This document shows, in pieces, positions 33,401 through 37,006 of a stretch of 37,006 bases of DNA (its first letter is position 1; each line of letters opens with the position of its first letter). The stretch lies in assembly GCA_937906775.1 (NCBI GenBank), contig CALCUD010000064.1:1-37006 (forward strand). Direction: 5' to 3'. The translations under genes were made by a program, and so were the position numbers. This DNA is from an uncultured Clostridia bacterium. Its GTDB lineage: Bacteria > Bacillota > Clostridia > Christensenellales > Aristaeellaceae. The notes below the pieces were generated by a model. That model made no database searches and was not told where the DNA came from. It worked only from the letters and a program-made list of their open reading frames with translations.

Positions 33401-33546
33401 CCGGGATCACAATCATCGCCATGACTGCCAACGCCTTTGAAGAGGACCGGCAATCGGCACTCGCGGCCGGAATGGACGGCTTCCTGACAAAACCGGTCGA
33501 AATCGGCAGGCTGAAAGCCACGCTGGCCGGATTCCTGAACAAATGA
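30430..33546 (+). CDS. Hybrid histidine kinase with 7-TM sensor, PAS-like region and two receivers
   Basis: A 1038-residue sensor kinase. Residues 1 to about 225 contain seven predicted helices, an integral-membrane sensor without a periplasmic domain. A PAS-like region follows (about 225-500), then HisKA with H538 in NNMSHDIRTPMNAIIGYTGL, HATPase_c with DNGMGMS and GTGLGMA, a first receiver (about 775-895, phosphoacceptor D829 in IIDWIMPDMNG) and a second receiver (about 915-1035, D967 in LMDVQMPVMGG). No HPt domain or transcription-factor partner is adjacent. The start at 30430 is preferred: GGAAAGGA lies 7 bases before it but only 1 base before the alternative ATG at 30424. Confidence 0.9.
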   Translation: MQDYIYSVIGFIAIAVHLIINYNVMFLPGSCAGKKAGRMYRWLLLSIFAYYITDALWGILAGLNWIPVLFVDTTVYYIAMCSAIVCYYRYFVEYLGMKDWKGRLFTWFGVSFFVLEIVCLIVNVFTPCFFWFDENDAYVAGPIRYIALWVQVAMFGFSSLVTLLDALKAPGASRRRHLAIFFFSLIMLIAVLFQEKYPLLPFYALGCLLGSCVLHVYVVGDEQDEAAGQLSNYKQAILSDATDSLEANLSRDELYYGVWKDDSGAEVPLESVIGLRVPCSYDEYISAWNSRFVRPDSSALFSANTGREHLLRLFAGGSSEVTFDYQTTTVSGKSAWMRRSIAMTRNQDGDVIAYTNVKDISVLMEQKAREDAYMYALATEYDSIAIVEVSNGDKHDDRVLIHGRLTDRLAALIDEETVREEHYSKKLDLMLRFVHPDDRELFYAETRREKVLQASKENRTQTVQFRIVKDSGDFVYHQLCFVPLRDESGKVTGVVAGIKNVDSEVRKEMAARQELETARYAAEAANRAKTTFLNNMSHDIRTPMNAIIGYTGLASSHIDNREQVQDYLGKISQSSEHLLSLINDVLDMSRIESGKMALSEKEEDLAEILHTLRNIVQSDINSKQIDFFIDCDVKNQFIVCDKLRLNQVLLNILSNSVKYTQAGGTVSVRVKELGVTETGYGKYEFRIRDNGMGMSEEFLKTIYDPFTRVNSSTVSGIQGTGLGMAITKNIVDMMGGVIDIRSKEGEGTETAVTLEFKLAGTGAETPRITALEGLRSLVVDDDISVCRNISKMLHDAGMRSEWCASGKEAVLRTEDAVSLGDLFTVYIIDWIMPDMNGIETTRRIRRIVGDQAPIIVLTAYDWSDVEEEAREAGVTAFISKPLFPSDLHNALSRCCSASAAAPAAPEIKYDFTGKKILLVEDNEMNREIATEILEEDGFVVESAENGAVAVEKMKAAVPGQYDLILMDVQMPVMGGHEATGLIRALPDPGVAGITIIAMTANAFEEDRQSALAAGMDGFLTKPVEIGRLKATLAGFLNK

Positions 33547-33628
33547 GCCCGCAGGGAATCCGGTCCCTGACGTCAAAAAGGACAGCATGTCAGAAAACTC
33601 ATTTCCGGATGAAAGGTACTGAAACCGT

Positions 33629-35740
33629 ATGAAAAAATGGATCGTATGTCTGATCGCCCTGACGACGCTTCTCGGCGGCGTCACGGTCTCCTTCGCCGAG
33701 GCCCTTCCCGCGCCGGAGGAGAAAGAGTATTTCGGCAGCCCCTGGGTCAACACGATCGACAACACCAATATCCCGGCCGATCGGGGAACGCCGGCGGACG
33801 ATCTGAACCTGTATATGAATTTCGACCTGTTTGACGCGATGCGCGACAGCTACGATGTGTATCAGGGCCTCGTGACAGGCTCCGGGGATCTGAAGGACAC
33901 GGTGCTGAAGATCCTTCAGGATCCGGAGATCACCTCCCCCCTGCTGGAAAAAGTCCGGATTTTCTTTAATCAGGCGATGGACACCGATCATCTGAAGGAG
34001 CTGGGGATCGAGCCCGCACGTCCCTATCTGGACATGCTGGACGCGGTGACGGATCTGGAAGGACTGAACGCGGTGCTGACGTCGGAGGACTTCCCGTTCT
34101 CCCCTTTCCTTTCCGCCTATCTCTGCCCGCGTGACAGCCGGGAACCCATGAGCTTTGCCCTGTATCCCAACTTCATGACCACGGACAATCTGGAAGGTGC
34201 GAAAAATCTTAAGGAGAAATCGGTCATCGGCGCGCAGGCGGACTCCGAAAAAACGAATCTTGTCCGTCAGATCCTGATGAAGCTGTATCCCGATACGGAG
34301 ACGGAGCTGCTGTATCAGCGTCTGGCTTCCTTCGAAAAGCAATACGGACAGTACGGCATCTATACCGATCTGTTCTCATCCATGGAATACGGAACAGCCG
34401 ACCGGCTGATATCCCAGATGACCGTGCCGGAAATGGAGGAAGCCTTCAAAAACTTCCCCGTCAGAGGCATCCTGGAAAAGGACGGGCGCGACCTGAGCCT
34501 GACCTACAAGATCCCGTGCCGGGAATGGCTGGAGGAGCTGGACCGGATGTGGACGGAGGACAATCTGGAAACGCTGGTCCTGGCCGCCAAGGTCAAGGTG
34601 CTGCAGGACGCCGCGCCGGCGCTGACGCCGGTGCTGACCAACGGCACGCGGATAATGACCGATATCTTATTGATGCTGCAGGCGGATCCGGACGCGCTGA
34701 AGGGGATGACCTCCCCGGAGGATTTCCCGATCGATCAGACAGAATACGCTTACGCGGCCTGCAATCAGACAGAAACCTTCGCCTACGCGCTGGCGCAGAT
34801 CTTTACCGAAACGCGTTCCGGGGATGTCGACCTGCTGAAGGATCTGACCGCGCAGCTCGTCGATACCTACCGCGGGCTGCTGAAGGAAACCTCCTGGATG
34901 AGCGAAACCGGTCTGGAGGACACCCTGGCGAAGCTGGACAGCCTGACGGTCTGCATCCTGGAGCCCTACGCGCTTTAACAGGGCAAGTGCCTTTTGTTTT
35001 GCCTCCTCTTCGGGGACGTGTTTGAGCATCACCGGAGCGCAGGTCATATTTTCGAGCACGGACATATGCGGGAAAAGGTTGAACTGCTGGAATACCATGC
35101 CCACTTCCGCGCGCTTTTCGCCTGGGAGACCATGGGCGCCACCGTTTACAACTGCTTCTACGATCCGGAAAGCAATTCCATCAACGTCATGCCCGCTTTC
35201 CTGACGGACACGGCCCGCGAACAGATCCGCGAGCCGGAAGGTCTGCTGGCTCTGGGCACGGTGATCAGCCATGAGCTGAGCCACGGGTTTGACTACGCCG
35301 GAAGCCAGTACAACGCGAATTATCTGCCCGAACCGATCTTTGAAAATGAAGACCGGGAAAATTATCTGGCGATCTCACAGAAACTGGTGGAGTACTACAA
35401 CGGCATCGAGCTGGACGACGGCGTTTTTGTAAACGGGCAGCACAAAGTAATGGAGGCCGCCGCGGATCTGAACGGGATGCTGGTATGTCTCAAGCTGGCG
35501 GAGTCCTATGCGGACTTTGATTACGACGCCTTCTTCCGCAGTTACGCCGCGATGTACGCCGACTGTCTCCCCGCCATGGCGGGCATGATGCTCGCGGAAT
35601 ACGACAGCCATCCGCTGGGCTATCTGCGCATCAACGTGAATGCCCAGATGGCTGACCGGTTCTACGAAGTTTATGACGTGCAGCCCGGCGACGGGATGTA
35701 TCTCACCCCGGAGGACCGGATCCGCTTCTTCGGGCAGTAA
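33629..35740 (+). pseudogene. M13-family (neprilysin/PepO-like) zinc endopeptidase, interrupted
   Basis: Both halves of an M13 peptidase lie in one frame but are separated by foreign sequence with an in-frame TAA at 34976-34978. The N-terminal part (33629-34978, 449 residues) has a signal peptide ending VSFA and the family's helical domain through LAKLDSLTVCIL. The C-terminal part resumes near 35125 with TMGATVYNCFYDPESNSINV, the zinc motif HELSH (35270-35284) in VISHELSHGFDYAGSQYN, and the third zinc ligand Glu in VMEAAADLNG. The segment normally joining the two is missing and is replaced by the antisense fragment at 34961-35113. As read, no intact enzyme can be made, though translation restart could yield the catalytic half without a signal peptide. 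Confidence 0.82.
34961..35113 (-). pseudogene. Fragment of an amino-acid ABC transporter ATPase (GlnQ-type) inside the M13 gene
   Basis: On the minus strand 51 consecutive codons encode a recognisable piece of a GlnQ/polar-amino-acid ATPase: RAEVGMVFQQFNLFPHMSVL with the Q-loop glutamines, LENMTCAPVMLKHVPEEEA, and KALALLKRVGL. Homology starts and ends abruptly; on either side the plus strand reads as M13 peptidase. There is no Walker A, signature or Walker B. It is a piece of gene placed in reverse, with no terminal repeats or transposase visible. Confidence 0.75.
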
Positions 35741-35801
35741 CCCTGTCATCGCGCCTGTTCCGACTGTTTCCGTATCCTGTAATCCCTGCGGCAGTCCGCG
35801 A

Positions 35802-35832
35802 AAAAGCCCCTCCGGTCATCGGAGGGGCTTTT
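35802..35832. terminator. Bidirectional terminator between the M13 pseudogene and the third hybrid kinase
   Basis: A perfect 13-bp stem (35802-35814 with 35820-35832), a 5-base loop, with A-run and T-run on opposite sides, so it can end transcripts from both directions. Confidence 0.85.
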
Positions 35833-35865
35833 GTCGGACCGTTCTGAAAAACAGGACCGGCGGAA

Positions 35866-37006
35866 TCATTCCCTGATCCCGGCCAGGGTCTCCATCAGCT
35901 TCGGGACATCGACGGGTTTCGCCAGATGCCCGTTCATCCCGGCCGCGAGCGCGTTCCGGCGGTCCTCCTCGAAGGCGTTCGCCGTCATCGCGAAGATGGG
36001 CAGCTCCGCCAGCGCCCTGTTCTCCAGGGCGCGGATCGCCTTTGTCGCCTCGTAGCCGTTCATCCGCGGCATCTGTACGTCCATCAGGATCACGTCATAC
36101 TGCCCGGGCGCAGCGTTTCTGACCTTTTCGACCGCGATCACGCCGTCTTCCGCCGTGTCGATCACCGCGCCGTGATCCGTCAGGATCTCCTGCGCGATCT
36201 CGCGGTTCATCTCGTTATCCTCGACCAGCAGGATCTTCATCCCTTCCAGAGACACCTGCCCGGCGCCGCTCATCGCAGCCTTTTTTTCTTCTTCTTTATA
36301 TTCCGTGTCGATCCGGAGCGGGACGGTGACGGTGAAGCGGGAGCCCTTTCCGGGTTCCGATTCGACTCCGATCGTGCCGTCCATCAGCTCAACCAGTTTT
36401 TTCACGATGGGCATGCCCAGGCCCGTGCCCTGGATGCCGTTGACCGTCGAGGTCTCCTCGCGGGAGAACTCGTCATACAGGTGCGGCAGGAATTCGGGGC
36501 TCATGCCGATGCCGGTATCCGTCACCGTGATCCGGCAGTTCGCGTATCCGGGGCGGTCGCAGGGCAGCTCCCCTACGGTCACGGAGATCGAACCGCCGTC
36601 CGGCGTATATTTGAGCGCGTTGCCGATCAGGTTGTTCACGATCTGGTACAGCCTGTCCTTATCGCCGATGACGCGGTCGTGTTCGACCCCGGTAAAGCGG
36701 ACGCTGAAGTCGAGCCCGCGGTTTTTCGCCTGATCCCCGTATACGGCGCTGAACGTGCGTCCCGCTTCGGACAGATCGATCCGCTGCTCCTGCAGCGCGA
36801 CCTTGCCGGATTCGATCCTGGACATTTCCAGTACCTGGTTGACCAGGGACAGCAGCTGATTGCCGGCGATCTCGATCTTGCTCAGATAGCTGTCGGTCGC
36901 AGGTTCCTTTGTGTTCTTGCGGGCGATGCTCGTGAATCCGATGATGGCGTTCATCGGGGTGCGGATGTCGTGAGACATGTTGAACAGGAAGGTCGATTTG
37001 GCCTGG
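35866..37006 (-). CDS. Hybrid histidine kinase, C-terminal part (N-terminus beyond the window)
   Basis: The frame is open to the right edge (37006) and ends at 35866; about 379 residues are visible. They contain the HisKA box FNMSHDIRTPMNAIIGFTSI, an HATPase_c domain (DTGIGMSPEF, GTGLGMPIVKKL) and a C-terminal receiver with LLVEDNEMNRE and phosphoacceptor Asp in VILMDVQMPRMNGYEATK. The catalytic and receiver parts strongly resemble the other two kinases in the window, so the three are paralogues. The sensor domain is not visible. Confidence 0.88.
   Translation of the reverse strand, partial: QAKSTFLFNMSHDIRTPMNAIIGFTSIARKNTKEPATDSYLSKIEIAGNQLLSLVNQVLEMSRIESGKVALQEQRIDLSEAGRTFSAVYGDQAKNRGLDFSVRFTGVEHDRVIGDKDRLYQIVNNLIGNALKYTPDGGSISVTVGELPCDRPGYANCRITVTDTGIGMSPEFLPHLYDEFSREETSTVNGIQGTGLGMPIVKKLVELMDGTIGVESEPGKGSRFTVTVPLRIDTEYKEEEKKAAMSGAGQVSLEGMKILLVEDNEMNREIAQEILTDHGAVIDTAEDGVIAVEKVRNAAPGQYDVILMDVQMPRMNGYEATKAIRALENRALAELPIFAMTANAFEEDRRNALAAGMNGHLAKPVDVPKLMETLAGIRE

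Noticed and set aside
30448..33768. A 1106-residue open frame on the minus strand opposite the 7-TM hybrid kinase
   Set aside because: It is the antisense shadow of a GC-rich gene with clear kinase and receiver domains on the plus strand; the minus-strand product has no recognisable domain and no ribosome-binding site was found.
34667..35284. A 205-residue minus-strand frame as a full ABC-transporter gene
   Set aside because: Only 51 codons (34961-35113) resemble an ATPase; the flanks are antisense of the M13 peptidase and all nucleotide-binding motifs are absent.
1..37006. CRISPR arrays, tRNA or rRNA genes, insertion sequences
   Set aside because: No regularly spaced repeats, no tRNA/rRNA-like sequence and no transposase-like protein were noticed on reading both strands.

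Overview
The window looks like a chromosomal segment of a fairly GC-rich anaerobic Firmicute, probably a gut or rumen Clostridia/Lachnospiraceae-type organism. The basis is family content and style: an MglBAC galactose importer, large hybrid histidine kinases with the Clostridia-type H-box SHDIRTPMNAI, an ECF-type S component, strong Shine-Dalgarno sites and sigma-A-like promoters. The taxonomic call is inference; no rRNA or tRNA gene was seen.

Layout. (1) 1-4208: a serine hydrolase of the beta-lactamase fold (minus strand, cut by the left edge), then a 950-residue hybrid kinase with two solute-binding sensor domains. (2) 4240-6308: an ECF S component, a C45-type Ntn-hydrolase and a 64-residue peptide that resembles a double-glycine RiPP/bacteriocin precursor. 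Back-to-back terminators close this block. (3) 6356-7552: a compact minus-strand operon (TIGR04076 protein, a small ORF, a GNAT acetyltransferase, an unknown 88-residue ORF). (4) 7674-8176: a truncated, frameshifted kinase/phosphotransferase pseudogene. (5) 8239-24076: a 15.7-kb exopolysaccharide operon of 14 genes with one promoter and one terminator. (6) 24080-28260: an mglBAC operon with an extra coiled-coil, tail-anchored protein at its end. (7) 28404-30228: a YjjG-like HAD phosphatase and a YczE-family membrane protein, divergently arranged. (8) 30232-37006: a 7-TM hybrid kinase with two receiver domains, an M13 metallopeptidase gene broken by an antisense fragment of an ABC-transporter ATPase gene, and a third hybrid kinase cut by the right edge.

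The main system is the exopolysaccharide operon. Its first three genes combine parts not usually seen together. The first is an HD-GYP (c-di-GMP phosphodiesterase-type) domain fused to a monotopic phosphoglycosyl transferase that would start the repeat unit on undecaprenyl phosphate. The second is a MotA/TolQ/ExbB/ZorA-type proton-channel subunit fused to a degenerate EAL (c-di-GMP-binding type) domain. The third is a MotB/ExbD/ZorB-like partner carrying a membrane aspartate, whose ectodomain is Cna-B/SpaA-like instead of peptidoglycan-binding. A fused Wzz/BY-kinase, a Wzy-like polymerase, a Wzx-like flippase, two GT4 glycosyltransferases, an Alg14/Alg13-type pair, a polysaccharide deacetylase, a VanZ-like protein, an O-acetyltransferase and a UDP-sugar dehydrogenase follow. 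I infer a surface-polysaccharide machine in which a proton-driven membrane motor and initiation of synthesis are both gated by c-di-GMP. I do not know of a described system with this architecture. The window contains no GGDEF cyclase.
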